From positions 1-64,000 of the forward strand of contig JANYHT010000065.1 in the NCBI GenBank assembly GCA_025358925.1: a stretch of DNA of 64,000 bases, given 5' to 3'. Below are positions 18,868-28,881 of this stretch, piece after piece; position 1 is the stretch's first letter, and every line of letters starts with the position of its first letter. The notes below the pieces were generated by a model. It saw only the letters and a list, made by a program, of their open reading frames with translations, had not been told where the DNA came from and searched no databases. The position numbers and the translations under genes were made by a program. This DNA comes from Gemmatimonadaceae bacterium. GTDB taxonomy: Bacteria; Gemmatimonadota; Gemmatimonadetes; Gemmatimonadales; Gemmatimonadaceae.

Positions 18868-19899
18868 CTGATACTGCACATACAGCGGCTTCGGCGTCAG
18901 TCCCAGCACCTGTTGCGGCGTCAACATCTTCGTGCCGCTACGAATGTCATTCTTATAAAACAGTTTAAACCCAGCGAATTGCACCGGCTCGGCATACACG
19001 TACGCGGCGTAGGAATCGCGCTTGAGACTTGGTGGACCCCACCCGTCCATGTCGATCACCACTTGCACACGTGCATCGAGATGAATTTTTGATGCATTGG
19101 TGAGCATCGGTTTCGTAAATCGATGCACCACCAAAATCTTCGGTGGCAGGTTTTTCGCGGTCACAAGTTTTGCTAACCAGTCAATCGCCCAGTTTACGTC
19201 CGCCGCGTCATACGTACCGATTGTTTTGCCCGGCTTTTTCCCGTCCTTCATGGAGAACTCGGGATCCATACCAAAGTGCATGTCCGCGCGTGACAAGAAC
19301 GGCTCCAGGCGCGGCAACTCCTGTTGAATGGTGCTGTGTCCAACTTGCACATCGAGAAACATGATCGCGTTTTTTTCGCGCGCCCACCCATAGACTTTCT
19401 CAATAAGTCCATCACTCATGCGTTGTCGATACTTTCCGTCCTTCCCGCTATCGCCTTGGGCGGTGACAGCAATGAGGTGCAACGCGGGCTGCACGGGCGT
19501 GGACGGGTCGGCGGCGCGCCATGCATTTACTTCGCGATTTAATCGCGCCAACATTTCGTCTTTTGGATATTCGCCAAGTGCGCCCATGCGCTTGGAGAGC
19601 GGGTTACCGTAGTAAGCGATGATGCGTTTCGCTGGCAGAATACTGCCGGGCAACAGCGCCGGTCCGACCACGGGCCATGTTGGCACCGCCTTGCCGGCTA
19701 GTGCACGCGCCGCCGCGGATGTACCGCCCGTTGGGTACGCATGGCCCGCTACGCTGTCGGCGTGTGCTTGTTGTGCCAATGAGACCGCAGGCGCGGGGCG
19801 CGTATGGCGTTTCGTCGCGGGCGGTTTCTGCGCCGGGAGCGTGGCGGGCGCAGAGGTAAAAAAGGTTAGCGCGGATAGCACAACAAAAGAACGCAGCAT
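18865..19899 (-). CDS. Secreted protein of unknown function
   Basis: 344 aa ORF with signal peptide (LRSFVVLSALTFFTSAPATLPAQ); conserved-looking IIAYYGNPLSKRMGALGEYPKDEMLARLNREV. Confidence 0.75.
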   Translation of the reverse strand: MLRSFVVLSALTFFTSAPATLPAQKPPATKRHTRPAPAVSLAQQAHADSVAGHAYPTGGTSAAARALAGKAVPTWPVVGPALLPGSILPAKRIIAYYGNPLSKRMGALGEYPKDEMLARLNREVNAWRAADPSTPVQPALHLIAVTAQGDSGKDGKYRQRMSDGLIEKVYGWAREKNAIMFLDVQVGHSTIQQELPRLEPFLSRADMHFGMDPEFSMKDGKKPGKTIGTYDAADVNWAIDWLAKLVTAKNLPPKILVVHRFTKPMLTNASKIHLDARVQVVIDMDGWGPPSLKRDSYAAYVYAEPVQFAGFKLFYKNDIRSGTKMLTPQQVLGLTPKPLYVQYQ

Positions 19900-20030
19900 G
19901 CGACACGGAAAGAGTCAAGCCAACGGACACGGATGCGAAGTACAAAATGATCTATTGCAATGTAACGACCGAAGCGCACCGCTTGTCGTGATGTATTCCA
20001 CGACGATGCTGGTCGTGCATCACGCGCCGT

Positions 20031-21896
20031 TTACCGCACGCGCAGAATGAACGGCATCCGCGCATACGCGCCGCGCGGATCATTGTACGACACCAACAAC
20101 TCAAATTCGCGCGCGATACTGCGCGCGAGTTGATGCGCCGGATCGCTACCGGCGAGCAGATTCGTTGTTGCGTGTGATACGGGGGTCGGTTTGCGATCCA
20201 TCAACTCCGTTAGCGTTTCGATTGCACTCTTCGTTCGCGGGTATTCGCGTACCTCATAGTCACCCGTAATTCGTGCGAGTCCCGCCGCGCTCTTTACGGC
20301 GACATCAAGCCCGCCAATAGAATCCACGAGACCAATGCGTATCGCCTCGCTGCCCGACCAGACCCGTCCTTCGGCGATCACGCGCACCGAATCAGGCGTG
20401 AGCTTTCGCGCGTTCGCCACGCGCTCGATAAACGCATTGTAAATCGCGTCGGTCCCGCGTTGCAGCACCGCCATTTCGTCAGCCGTACGCGGTCGTGCGA
20501 TTGACAGCAGATCGGCGTACCGTCCGGTCTTGACGGTATCAAACGTGATGCCGTTTTTTGCCGCAATACCTTGCACATTGGGCACGATGGAAAAGACACC
20601 AATCGATCCCGTGATCGTGTTTGGTTGCGCGAATACGCGCTGCGCCGCAGTACTAATCCAGTAGCCACCGCTCGCCGCCACCGTGCCCATCGACACGACA
20701 ACCGGTCGTGTCCGGCCAATCAACGCGAGCTCACGCTCGATGCGCTCCGACGCTATCGCACTCCCGCCCGGACTATTCACGCGCAAGACAATCGCTTTCA
20801 CTTTTGGATCGTTGCGAATCTTGCGCAAATCCCTCGAGAGGCCATCTCCACCAATCGAACCGTTGCCGCTCTCACCATCGACGATATCGCCTTCCGCGTA
20901 CACAATCGCGATGGCTTGACTTGCACTGAAAATGCGATCTTTGGCCGTCGCAATGCGTGCGTATTCTTCCAAACTCACCTGCGGTAACGACGCAGCCTCC
21001 GGAATATCCACGACGCGCGCGGCGACCTTTTTGTCAGCCTTCACGTCGCTTTTGACACGACTCAAATCTTGTAAGTCGGTCAGCACGTCATCGAAATACG
21101 CCACCCGATCTACCAATCGCGCGGACTTCGCGTCGGCCGGTAAAATGATGCCTTGCGTGTCCACAATATTCTGCAGCACCGTCGTATCGACACCGCGACT
21201 CTCAGCAATACCGCGCTTCACTTCGCGCCACATGTCCCCCAAGTACGATTGCACTTGTTGGCGGTTTTCCGGACTCATGCTGGTGCGCGTGTACGGCTCA
21301 ACGGCCGACTTGAAACGACCAACACGACTGACTTGTACGCCAATCCCGTACTTCTCAAACAAGCCGGCAAAGAATACTTGCTCCGAGGCCATGCCTGGCA
21401 TCATCAGCGAGCCAAATGGGTCAATCGTGACGACCGACGCCGCCGACGCGATGTAATAGTCGCGCGTGTCGGGATTCACCAAAAACGCATGTACTGGCTT
21501 CTTCGATTTCCGAAAATCCGCAACGGCCGCACGAAGTTCGCGAAGCGCCGCGTAACCCGAACCGTATCCATCGGCGTTAATCGTACCGCGGATGAGCGCG
21601 CCGCTGATGTGCTCGTCTTCACCCGCGGCACGCAGCGCTATGGTTGCTGAACGCAGCGACAGTGTATGCTTTCCGCCACTGAACGCCTCGTCAAAGATTG
21701 ACGCGCGCTCGAGCGGCATCGGCGTGTCCGAGAGCGTCTGATCCAAATCGATGATCAGCACGGAACCCGTACGCACCACCGTGGGCGCGCTCTTGCCCGC
21801 CGCAGCGGCGATACCGATGATGAGGAGAAATCCGCCCACAACGCAGAGGGCAATGGTCACGAGATTCGCGGCGATGGCCGTGAAGAACTGCTTCAT
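20031..21896 (-). CDS. sppA: Signal peptide peptidase SppA (67K type)
   Basis: IVLRVNSPGGSAIASERIERELALIGRTRPVVVSMGTVAASGGYWIS; tandem S49 domains; N-terminal TM. Confidence 0.94.
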   Translation of the reverse strand: MKQFFTAIAANLVTIALCVVGGFLLIIGIAAAAGKSAPTVVRTGSVLIIDLDQTLSDTPMPLERASIFDEAFSGGKHTLSLRSATIALRAAGEDEHISGALIRGTINADGYGSGYAALRELRAAVADFRKSKKPVHAFLVNPDTRDYYIASAASVVTIDPFGSLMMPGMASEQVFFAGLFEKYGIGVQVSRVGRFKSAVEPYTRTSMSPENRQQVQSYLGDMWREVKRGIAESRGVDTTVLQNIVDTQGIILPADAKSARLVDRVAYFDDVLTDLQDLSRVKSDVKADKKVAARVVDIPEAASLPQVSLEEYARIATAKDRIFSASQAIAIVYAEGDIVDGESGNGSIGGDGLSRDLRKIRNDPKVKAIVLRVNSPGGSAIASERIERELALIGRTRPVVVSMGTVAASGGYWISTAAQRVFAQPNTITGSIGVFSIVPNVQGIAAKNGITFDTVKTGRYADLLSIARPRTADEMAVLQRGTDAIYNAFIERVANARKLTPDSVRVIAEGRVWSGSEAIRIGLVDSIGGLDVAVKSAAGLARITGDYEVREYPRTKSAIETLTELMDRKPTPVSHATTNLLAGSDPAHQLARSIAREFELLVSYNDPRGAYARMPFILRVR

Positions 21897-22130
21897 CGAA
21901 GACTCCAGGAAAGGCGCGAATACGTGGTCAGTATCTGCCTAGAGTTTAGCGGCGTGCCAGCGTGATGCCATGTAATACGCCTCGGTTGACGAACCAACCG
22001 CCGCCCGACTTTGGCAAAACATGACGCTACCGTCGTGATTTGCGGCTTGCCGTCTGTCGGTTCCGTGCCCAGCTTTTTGGGTAGCACCACTGCCGCCACA
22101 CGCTCCCGCCCAGCTCCGAGGACGCCCTTC

Positions 22131-23921
22131 ATGCCGACGTATAAAGCCCCGCTCGACGATATCCGTTTTTTGTTGAACGACGTGCACGACGTAGGGCAGT
22201 TAGCGCTGCTGCCCGGGTTTGAAGAGGCCACGCCCGAAATGATCGATCAAGTGCTGGAAGGCGGCGCGAAAATGTGTGAAGAGGTGCTCTTTCCCATTAA
22301 CCAAAGCGGCGATGCGGAAGGCGTGCATCTCGTCAACGGTGAGGTGCGCACGCCCGCCGGTTTTAAGGACGCGTACACCGAGTATGCAGCAGGCGGCTGG
22401 ACTGGTGTGTCGGCCGACACGATGTACGGCGGCATGGGCCTACCGAAGTTGGTGGGCTTTGTGATGGAAGAGATGCTCTGCTCCGCCAACTTGTCCTTCA
22501 GCATGTACCCTGGACTTTCGCACGGCGCGTACAGTGCGCTCGTCAGTCATGGTACCGACGAATTGAAGGATCGCTTTCTTCCGAAGCTCGTTGACGGGAC
22601 ATGGGGGGGCACAATGTGTCTCACCGAAGCGCATGCCGGCACCGACCTAGGCATTATCACCACGAAGGCCATTCCTGCAGGTGACGGTGCGTATCAAATC
22701 ACTGGTCAAAAGATATTTATCTCCGCCGGCGATCATGACCTCACCGAAAACATCGTACACCTCGTGTTGGCGAAGTTGCCGGATGCGCCGAGTGGGTCGA
22801 AGGGTATCTCGATGTTCTTGGTGCCGAAGTATTTGCCGACCGATGAAGGAAAGCCCGGCACAAAAAACGGCGTTACGTGCGGCTCCATCGAACACAAGAT
22901 GGGCATCAAAGCCTCGGCCACGTGCGTGTTGAACTTCGATAATGCGACGGGTTGGCTAGTGGGCGAGCAGCACAAAGGCATGCGCGCCATGTTTGTGATG
23001 ATGAACGGCGCACGTCTCGCAGTCGGCATGCAGGGACTCGGGTTGTCCGAAGTGGCGTATCAAAACGCATTGGCCTATGCGAAAGATCGGTTGCAGGGAC
23101 GCTCGCTCACGGGCGCAAAAAATCCGTCAGGTCCCGCCGATCCAATCATCGTGCACGCCGATGTGCGCAAAGGATTGCTGCGCATCAAAGCCTTCAATGA
23201 AGGCATGCGGTCGTTGGCGTACTGGGTGGGCATTCGTATTGATCTCGAGCACGGTCATCCCGACGCTGCAAAACGTGAAGAAGCGGAAGACTTAGTCGCA
23301 TTGATGACGCCCGTGTTGAAAGCATTCCTCACCGACAAGGGCTTTGACAACGCGAATATCGCGCTGCAAACACTTGGTGGACACGGTTACATCAAAGAGT
23401 ATGGCATTGAGCAGTATGTGCGCGACGCGCGCATCGCCCAGATCTACGAGGGCACCAATGCCGTGCAGGCACTCGACCTCGTTGGTCGCAAGTTGCCAAT
23501 GGAAGGCGGGCGGCTGGTGCGTCGATTCTTCGAGACAGTCAAAGCGGACATCGATCTCGCGTCTACAAACGACGCTGTCGAAGAGTTTGCGAAGCCGCTT
23601 GGCGCATCCCTTTACCAATTGCAAAAGGCCACGATGCTGTTGGCCGAACGCGCCTTTGCGAATCCCGACGAAGCGGGCGCCGCCGCGACAGAATATTTGC
23701 ACTTGATGGGCTTCGTCGCAGTGGGCTGGCAGTGGTTGCGCATGGCCACGGTGGCATCAGCACAGCTGGCGGCAGGCAAAGGTGATGCGCGTTTTCTACA
23801 GGCCAAGATTAAAACGGCACGCTTTTATTTCGCGCGATTGCTGCCCGAAGCAGCCACGCTGCTCGCGGCCATTCAATCAGGCTGCGCGCCCATCATGGCA
23901 ATGACAGTCGACGAATTTTGA
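22131..23921 (+). CDS. Acyl-CoA dehydrogenase
   Basis: MCLTEAHAGTDLGIITTKA, GHGYIKEYGIEQYVRDARIAQIYEGTNAVQALDLVGRKL. Start at MPTYKAPLDD. Confidence 0.95.
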   Translation: MPTYKAPLDDIRFLLNDVHDVGQLALLPGFEEATPEMIDQVLEGGAKMCEEVLFPINQSGDAEGVHLVNGEVRTPAGFKDAYTEYAAGGWTGVSADTMYGGMGLPKLVGFVMEEMLCSANLSFSMYPGLSHGAYSALVSHGTDELKDRFLPKLVDGTWGGTMCLTEAHAGTDLGIITTKAIPAGDGAYQITGQKIFISAGDHDLTENIVHLVLAKLPDAPSGSKGISMFLVPKYLPTDEGKPGTKNGVTCGSIEHKMGIKASATCVLNFDNATGWLVGEQHKGMRAMFVMMNGARLAVGMQGLGLSEVAYQNALAYAKDRLQGRSLTGAKNPSGPADPIIVHADVRKGLLRIKAFNEGMRSLAYWVGIRIDLEHGHPDAAKREEAEDLVALMTPVLKAFLTDKGFDNANIALQTLGGHGYIKEYGIEQYVRDARIAQIYEGTNAVQALDLVGRKLPMEGGRLVRRFFETVKADIDLASTNDAVEEFAKPLGASLYQLQKATMLLAERAFANPDEAGAAATEYLHLMGFVAVGWQWLRMATVASAQLAAGKGDARFLQAKIKTARFYFARLLPEAATLLAAIQSGCAPIMAMTVDEF

Positions 23922-23935
23922 GTCGGCATTGTGAC

Positions 23936-23962
23936 GGGGCGTTAAGGAAGTCTTAACGTCCC
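23936..23962 (+). terminator. Hairpin 3' of acyl-CoA dehydrogenase
   Basis: GGGGCGTTAAG-GAAGT-CTTAACGTCCC, 11-bp stem with one G-U; no strong U tract. Confidence 0.55.
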
Positions 23963-24041
23963 GCGTTCGAACGACGGGCGAATTGCATTCAACTTTGGCG
24001 AATGGTGTGCCGAAACATGACAGCATACCTCTACCCAACCC

Positions 24042-25271
24042 ATGTTTTTCAAGAAGCTCATTTCAGAGCCCCGTCCTCAGCCCGAGCGAAGCAGCCAAGG
24101 CGACGCGAGCGGCTCACTACAACTGAAGGCCGTTCAAGGAGGTATAGCGCATAGCATCGCGCTCGCCCCAACGTCCGTCCCCACCGGTGGTCCAGTGGCC
24201 CCGTCACGCAACGATGAAGTTGGACTCGGCCTCGTGCTCGATGCGCTGGGTGGCGTTTTAACTGCGCTTGCCCGATATCCCATTGACTTGCCCGATCGTC
24301 CAGGCGACCAAAGTTCGCAAGAAATAAGTAGATGGCATCGTCATGCGACCCTCGGCTATGCGATGGAAGAGAGCACCGGTTCGGGTTCGGTCGGCGTCAA
24401 TGATCGCGACTGGAATGGTGTCGTTCGGACCGTTACTGAGCTCCGTCGTGACGAGCATCGCTACGTCGAAGCGTCCATCAGTGAGCTTCGCGACGCGTTG
24501 TGGTCATGTGTAGAGACGGTGCATAACGCCGTCCAGATTGATCAGACGACCGACAAAACGGCTGACGAGCAGATGGAACGCGCACGCGTTGCACTGAAGC
24601 GCATGCAGACGGGTTCTATCAAATCCGAAGTGCTTGGCGCCGTACAGTCGATCGAAGGCGCGCTAACCGAACGGCGCGAGGCGCAACAAGAACAGTATGT
24701 CACCTTGGCAACGAAGCTCGATCGCGTTGGTCGGCAGTTGGAAGAAGCGCGACGCGAAAACACCACCGATCCGCTGACCGGGATTGGTAATCGGAAGCTC
24801 TTCGATGCGTCGTTGCCACGCGCCGTACAGATGTACACGCTGGGACGACTGCCTGTTGTCTTGTTAATGATCGATCTCGACAAGCTCAAACTCGTCAATG
24901 ACATGTATGGACATCAGGCGGGTGATGCGGCAATCGCCACGCTGGGGAACGCTCTATCGAAAGTGTTCTTGCGCCAATCAGACATTCTCTGTCGTTACGG
25001 CGGCGATGAGTTTGCGGTGATTCTGCAAAACACGGATTGGAAAATGGCGCAGACCCTCGCGCGTCGACTGCAAGAGCAGATCTCGGCGATGCCATCACCG
25101 CATCCATCGATGGAATTCCAGATTGGTGCATCCGTCGGTGTGGCGCAACTCGATCCGTATGAGGACGCTGCCGAGTGGATGGCGCGCGCGGATAAAGCGT
25201 TATATCGCGCGAAGCAAAACGGGCGCGATCGGGTGTGTATCGCCGAGTCGCTGATGATCAAGATCGCGTGA
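24042..25271 (+). CDS. Diguanylate cyclase (GGDEF) with uncharacterised N-terminal region
   Basis: RYGGDEFAVIL active site preceded by the RQSD I-site; DPLTGIGNRKLFD. Confidence 0.93.
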   Translation: MFFKKLISEPRPQPERSSQGDASGSLQLKAVQGGIAHSIALAPTSVPTGGPVAPSRNDEVGLGLVLDALGGVLTALARYPIDLPDRPGDQSSQEISRWHRHATLGYAMEESTGSGSVGVNDRDWNGVVRTVTELRRDEHRYVEASISELRDALWSCVETVHNAVQIDQTTDKTADEQMERARVALKRMQTGSIKSEVLGAVQSIEGALTERREAQQEQYVTLATKLDRVGRQLEEARRENTTDPLTGIGNRKLFDASLPRAVQMYTLGRLPVVLLMIDLDKLKLVNDMYGHQAGDAAIATLGNALSKVFLRQSDILCRYGGDEFAVILQNTDWKMAQTLARRLQEQISAMPSPHPSMEFQIGASVGVAQLDPYEDAAEWMARADKALYRAKQNGRDRVCIAESLMIKIA

Positions 25272-25275
25272 GTTA

Positions 25276-25320
25276 CGCTGGTGGCATGAAACGCCCCGCG
25301 CGCCACCAGCGTTCGGGGCG
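25276..25320 (+). other. Interleaved inverted repeats with H-type pseudoknot topology
   Basis: CGCTGGTGGC (25276-25285) pairs with GCCACCAGCG (25302-25311); CGCCCCG (25292-25298) pairs with CGGGGCG (25314-25320). Confidence 0.55.
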
Positions 25321-25410
25321 CGAGTGTCACACTGCGGGCCGCCTTGTTTTTGTTGTGATAAGATCCCATAATATTGGGGCTGAGTCACCCATTTCCTGGG
25401 AGTTTCCCAC

Positions 25411-25992
25411 ATGAAAAAACTACGTTTTACTGTCGCTCTCATAGCGGCCGTCCTCAGTCCGATCGCGGCACAGGCGACACCGTCGTCGCCACCGCCGCCG
25501 CCACCAACGGTGTGTTCCTTTAACGACTTCACGGTTGCAGCAATTGCGTGCAGGGGTCCGTTTACCGGAAACCTCAACGGTAGCGCGAGCGAGATGACGG
25601 ACCTCCACACGTATTTCGGCAACTTGTGGACGTATCATGGGAAAAGTGATGATGCCGGCTTCGGTCCGTTTACTGGGAATCCTTCGTCTACGACGGGAAC
25701 GTTAACATTTGACGCTCCAGTCACCGGGCTGTTTGTCATCGGCCTGAAGGCCTCAAACAGTTACTCGTTTTACGAGTTCAACGGCGGTACGGTCGGCATT
25801 ACCTCGCTTCGGTTCAGCACTAGCGGAACCGCGCAGAACGACCATGGAATCGCCCAAGACTTGTCCCATGCTGCTCTGTACCTTGATCCACCAGAGAGCA
25901 TTGTCCCCGAACCGTCCACCTACATGCTGATGGCCGCCGGACTTGCTGGAGTTGGCTTGGTCTCACGTCGTCGTCGTCGCAACAACGTGTAG
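25411..25992 (+). CDS. PEP-CTERM sorting domain-containing protein
   Basis: Signal peptide; C-terminus VPEPSTYMLMAAGLAGVGLVSRRRRRNNV. Confidence 0.92.
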   Translation: MKKLRFTVALIAAVLSPIAAQATPSSPPPPPPTVCSFNDFTVAAIACRGPFTGNLNGSASEMTDLHTYFGNLWTYHGKSDDAGFGPFTGNPSSTTGTLTFDAPVTGLFVIGLKASNSYSFYEFNGGTVGITSLRFSTSGTAQNDHGIAQDLSHAALYLDPPESIVPEPSTYMLMAAGLAGVGLVSRRRRRNNV

Positions 25993-26017
25993 TTCGCGAT
26001 TCATTCTTTTGCATTAC

Positions 26018-26049
26018 AAAGGCGCCCCGGCAAATGCCGGGGCGCCTTT
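26018..26049. terminator. Strong intrinsic-terminator-like hairpin between convergent genes
   Basis: AAAGGCGCCCCGGCAAATGCCGGGGCGCCTTT near-perfect palindrome. Confidence 0.85.
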
Positions 26050-26066
26050 GCGTTCACCGTGAGCAA

Positions 26067-26300
26067 CTAGTGCTTCGCTTCGGACTCGGTGTGTCCTTCG
26101 GCCTTCGCCTCGCCCTTGTGTGCGGCTTTGGCCACATCTTCCGCGTGGAAGACCTGCTGATTCATCGGGTTTCTCGGGTGCAAGTACGTCCGTTCATGCG
26201 TGCTGTACGCAAAGAACAACAGGCCCAGCGTCAAGAGACACACGACACCGGCAAAGGGCCAGCCCTGCGTGTTCGGATTGTATTCGCCGCTCATGTTCAA
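26067..26300 (-). CDS. Small single-TM protein, unknown
   Basis: 77 aa; GWPFAGVVCLLTLGLLFFAYSTHERTY TM; charged His/Lys/Glu-rich tail. Confidence 0.6.
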   Translation of the reverse strand: MNMSGEYNPNTQGWPFAGVVCLLTLGLLFFAYSTHERTYLHPRNPMNQQVFHAEDVAKAAHKGEAKAEGHTESEAKH

Positions 26301-26418
26301 ACCCCGTCAGGAAAGCGCATCCGGTCAAACCGGAGAAGGTGATCGTCACCCAAGGTCGGGCGGACAGGCGGAAAGTAAACGAGCCTCGCACCACTCGGAA
26401 GCGCCGTCGGCCGAGTGT

Positions 26419-27714
26419 TTACTCTTCGACGCTCGGGCCAGTGTCGTTTGAGACATCGACGAGGCGCGCCGGCAAAATCGCCGCGCTTCCAAAACGATCT
26501 CGAATGCGATCGAGTGCCCGCGTCAGCGCCCGCTCCTTGTCGCCCTCAATCGGCTCGTCGGGCAGAGGCAATGACATAGGGACGGGAAAGAGTCCGAGCT
26601 GCGTCGGCGCCGCTAGGTCGTCACCAAAATGTGAAAGACCAATGCCCAACAGGCGAACACCGACGCGCCGTCGCTTGCGAAGTCCTCGCAAAAGCGCTTT
26701 GGCGGCGCGCGCCACCGACTGTTCGGATTCAATTGGCCTGGCGAGGGTGCGCTGTGCGGATCGCGTGCGAAAGTCTGCGTCCTTCAGTTTGACCGTGATT
26801 GTACGCGCCTTGAGCGCTTGACGACGAAGATCCGTCGCCACGCGTACTGCAAGCCGTAGGATTTCTCGCTCCACCACGTCATCGTCGTGCAGATCCCGTG
26901 CAAAGGTGGTTTCGCGGCTTACTTGTTTTTGTGCGTCGCGCTGCGACACGACGCTCTCGTCGATGCCGCGAATGCGTTTGAACAACCACTCCCCTGCGCG
27001 GTCGCCCAGTCGCTCAACCAATTGTGGTTGCGACCACGCCTGCGCATCGGCCACCATCACCAGTCCCAGTCGCTCCAACTTCACGGCAAAGCGAGGACCG
27101 ACCATTGGCAATGCTGCAAGTTTACGCTGTCCGAGAAATGCGATCTCGTCACCGGGTGTAATGGCACGCACACCATCGGCCAACGTGCCGGGTTTTGGCT
27201 TGGCAAGTTCGACGGCCATCTTGGCCACGAGACGCGACGTGCCGGCACCGATCGATACGCTCAACCCCGTTGCCGCCAACACTGCGTTGCGAATACGGTG
27301 CGCCGTTGCTGTGAATGATTCGTCGCCGTAGAGTGCCTCAGTTCCTGCCATATCGCAGTACCATTCATCGATGCTTGAGGCTTGCACGAGCGGTGCAAAT
27401 TGCGTCAGCACCGCATGAATGTCTTTGCTGCGACGGCTACACGCGTCACGCGGTACCGGGACACACGTTGCGTTGGGACACAGCAGCAAGGCACGCGAAA
27501 TCGGCATCGCCGAGCGAACGCCATAGGCTCGACATTCGTACGACGCACTGCAGACGACACCGCGAGATCCGGGGCGACCACCAACGATCAGCAATGGTGC
27601 ACGACCCGCGCCCTCGGGATCTTCTTGACGTGCGACCGCGACAAAAAATGCATCCGCGTCCACGAGTAAAATGCGACGCGCCGGTGTGGAGCGCGTAGCT
27701 CGCGACGTGTCCAA
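26419..27714 (-). CDS. dinB: DNA polymerase IV (Y family)
   Basis: ILLVDADAFFVAVARQEDP, CSASYECRAYGVRSAMP, ASSIDEWYCDM. Confidence 0.9.
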   Translation of the reverse strand: MDTSRATRSTPARRILLVDADAFFVAVARQEDPEGAGRAPLLIVGGRPGSRGVVCSASYECRAYGVRSAMPISRALLLCPNATCVPVPRDACSRRSKDIHAVLTQFAPLVQASSIDEWYCDMAGTEALYGDESFTATAHRIRNAVLAATGLSVSIGAGTSRLVAKMAVELAKPKPGTLADGVRAITPGDEIAFLGQRKLAALPMVGPRFAVKLERLGLVMVADAQAWSQPQLVERLGDRAGEWLFKRIRGIDESVVSQRDAQKQVSRETTFARDLHDDDVVEREILRLAVRVATDLRRQALKARTITVKLKDADFRTRSAQRTLARPIESEQSVARAAKALLRGLRKRRRVGVRLLGIGLSHFGDDLAAPTQLGLFPVPMSLPLPDEPIEGDKERALTRALDRIRDRFGSAAILPARLVDVSNDTGPSVEE

Positions 27715-27716
27715 CG

Positions 27717-28856
27717 TTAGACGGCGCGTGGACGAGATGGCCCTTCGGGCGCGAGATCATACGCTGGGCCACGACCACGCGCGGCCACCGGCCACCGCGT
27801 CTCTACGGCGTGTCCACGCACGCCCACAATCTCATCAAACAAATGCACAACGATGCATACGTGATTCGGCACGATGCGCACTTGGTCACCGAGCCTTGGG
27901 CGCCACGCTGTTTTGGATAAATCGAGAATGCCGTGCTCTTCGGACATGCGCGACACCACCACGTCCGGTCGATCAAGCAACGCGCCGTACCCATCGCCTT
28001 CCGCACGCAGCGGTTCGCGACCGAGCGCCTTCGCACCGGCGTCCACCACGGCCTGTCCTTTCACCGCGACACTCACGACGGTCGCGAGTACAGTGAGCGC
28101 GCAATCATCCCAGTCACACGCACCAATGTTTGCGGTGGTGCGATCGTTATACACATACGTGCCTGGGCGCACCTCGGTCACACCGTGTACTTCGTGAAAG
28201 CGCCAAGCGGCCGGCGTCGATCCGCCACTCACGATCTTCGCGGGAAGTCCCGCGTCGTCGAGCGCTTCGAGATATCGCGCGAGCTGTGCGCTGAGTACAG
28301 CGAGCGGCTGGCTTTGCTCAGTCATCGGCTCGCGAATGTGGCCCGGATAAAACAACAGGCCGGCAAAATTGAGCGACGACAGATCGGACACTTGCCGAGC
28401 GAGCGCGACGGCTTTCTCCGGTGTCGCCAGGCCAACGCGATGCATGCCCATGTCGGCCTCGACATACACATCGAAAACGCGTCGGCTCAGTTTGGCGGCA
28501 ACCGCGAGCGCCGGCATTGCATCGCCGTCGTCCGCAGCGACGCCAACCTTCACGGTGGACGGCAATCGGGCGAGTCGTTCAAGACGCGCCGCACCAACAG
28601 GCGGATATGCAACCAGCAGATCATCGCACACTTCGGCCATGACTTCTGCTTCGCGTAACGTTGCGCACGTGAGACCTCCGGCACCTAGGCGTAACTGTTC
28701 GGCGGCGATGCGCGGCGACTTGTGCGTTTTCACATGCGGACGAAGTCGCAGGCCGTGAAGGGTGGCGTACGCCGCCATCCGGTCCAAATTGAACGCGAGC
28801 CGATCAAGATCAACGATCGGTACTGGCGTCTCGAGCTGTTCGAGATACGTCGCCAT
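27717..28856 (-). CDS. D-threonine aldolase / D-serine dehydratase-like PLP enzyme (alanine racemase N-terminal fold)
   Basis: LRPHVKTHKSPRIAAEQLRLGAGGLTCATLREAEVMAE; IVPNHVCIVVHLFDEI metal-binding C-terminus. Start at MATYLEQLETPVP. Confidence 0.88.
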   Translation of the reverse strand: MATYLEQLETPVPIVDLDRLAFNLDRMAAYATLHGLRLRPHVKTHKSPRIAAEQLRLGAGGLTCATLREAEVMAEVCDDLLVAYPPVGAARLERLARLPSTVKVGVAADDGDAMPALAVAAKLSRRVFDVYVEADMGMHRVGLATPEKAVALARQVSDLSSLNFAGLLFYPGHIREPMTEQSQPLAVLSAQLARYLEALDDAGLPAKIVSGGSTPAAWRFHEVHGVTEVRPGTYVYNDRTTANIGACDWDDCALTVLATVVSVAVKGQAVVDAGAKALGREPLRAEGDGYGALLDRPDVVVSRMSEEHGILDLSKTAWRPRLGDQVRIVPNHVCIVVHLFDEIVGVRGHAVETRWPVAARGRGPAYDLAPEGPSRPRAV

Positions 28857-28881
28857 GCCATCTCCACCTGCGAGCCCATAT

